Assembly: GCA_903821255.1 (NCBI GenBank)
Contig: CAIJKT010000346.1
Span: 1-6,231, forward strand
DNA from: an uncultured Lentisphaeria bacterium
GTDB lineage: Bacteria; Verrucomicrobiota; Lentisphaeria; Victivallales; Victivallaceae
Reading direction: 5' to 3'
Length of the DNA stretch: 6,231 nt
The notes beneath the pieces are model-generated. The model was not told the DNA's origin. It made no database searches and was given only the letters and a program-made list of their open reading frames with translations. Below, in pieces: positions 6,102 to 6,231 of this stretch; the first letter of the stretch is position 1; every line of letters starts with the position of its first letter. Position numbers and translations under genes: made by a program.

Positions 6102-6116
6102 AAGGGTATTGTAATT

Positions 6117-6231
6117 TTGAATACGAGAAAAACAGTTAAATTTTTAAGATTCACGCTCATTGAACTCCTGATGGCGATGGCGGTCTTTACGATCATTGCC
6201 TTGATCATGATGCGTTTTTTCAGCTCCGCAC
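6117..6231 (+). CDS. PilW/GspJ-like minor pseudopilin, N-terminal 38 residues (3' end outside the window)
   Basis: The frame shows a clear prepilin N-terminus: a basic 11-residue leader ending KFLR, then FTLIELLMAMAVFTIIALIMM with Glu16 at +5. There is no ATG between the upstream stop (6099-6101, same frame) and the helix, so the start is probably TTG at 6117, with GGG at 6104-6106 as a modest ribosome binding site 10 bp upstream. An ATT at 6108 is a less likely alternative. The -1 residue is Arg, which is unusual. The ending FFSSA and the position after PilV/GspI-like and FimT/GspH-like genes point to a PilW/GspJ-like protein (cassette protein C). It is cut off by the window edge before any globular domain. 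Confidence 0.85.
   Translation, partial: MNTRKTVKFLRFTLIELLMAMAVFTIIALIMMRFFSSA

Overview
The window reads as a chromosomal locus of pilin-like (pseudopilin) genes from a bacterium of the PVC superphylum, most likely Lentisphaerota or a related Verrucomicrobiota lineage. Three points suggest this: a large PilX/GspK-like protein with blocks I associate with Verrucomicrobia/Lentisphaerae proteins, small prepilins whose processing site lacks the usual Gly(-1), and intergenic repeats of a kind I associate with those genomes. The taxonomic call is inference from memory, not from a search. All supported genes are on the + strand.

Layout. Positions 2-871 hold the C-terminal part of a PilW/GspJ-like minor pseudopilin (5' end outside the window). 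It is followed after 17 bp by an unusually large 909-residue PilX/GspK-like protein (889-3618), then by a 171-residue exported, charged helical protein of unknown function (3631-4146). A 613-bp non-coding region follows (4147-4759). It contains a 17-bp tandem repeat, three copies of a TTAACCACAGAGAC-type repeat, an inverted pair of 31-bp hairpin repeats with compensatory stem changes, and close to its right end a good extended -10 sigma70-type promoter (4621-4649). A second set of pseudopilin genes starts behind that promoter: a FimT/GspH-like gene (4760-5452), an overlapping PilV/GspI-like gene (5433-6101), and the first 38 codons of another PilW/GspJ-like gene that probably starts at TTG (6117 to the window end).

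Together the genes correspond to the H, I, J and K minor pseudopilins of type II secretion or type IV pilus systems, which form the tip of the pseudopilus. They also look like the four-gene 'Verru_Chthon cassette' (proteins A = large PilX/GspK-like, B = PilV-like, C = PilW-like, D = FimT-like) described for Verrucomicrobia. Read this way the window is the end of one cassette (C-A plus a secreted accessory protein) followed by the start of a second in the same orientation (D-B-C). A linearised circular contig holding one D-B-C-A cassette cannot be excluded from the sequence alone. No ATPase, inner-membrane platform, secretin or prepilin peptidase gene is in the window, so the machinery served is not identified.
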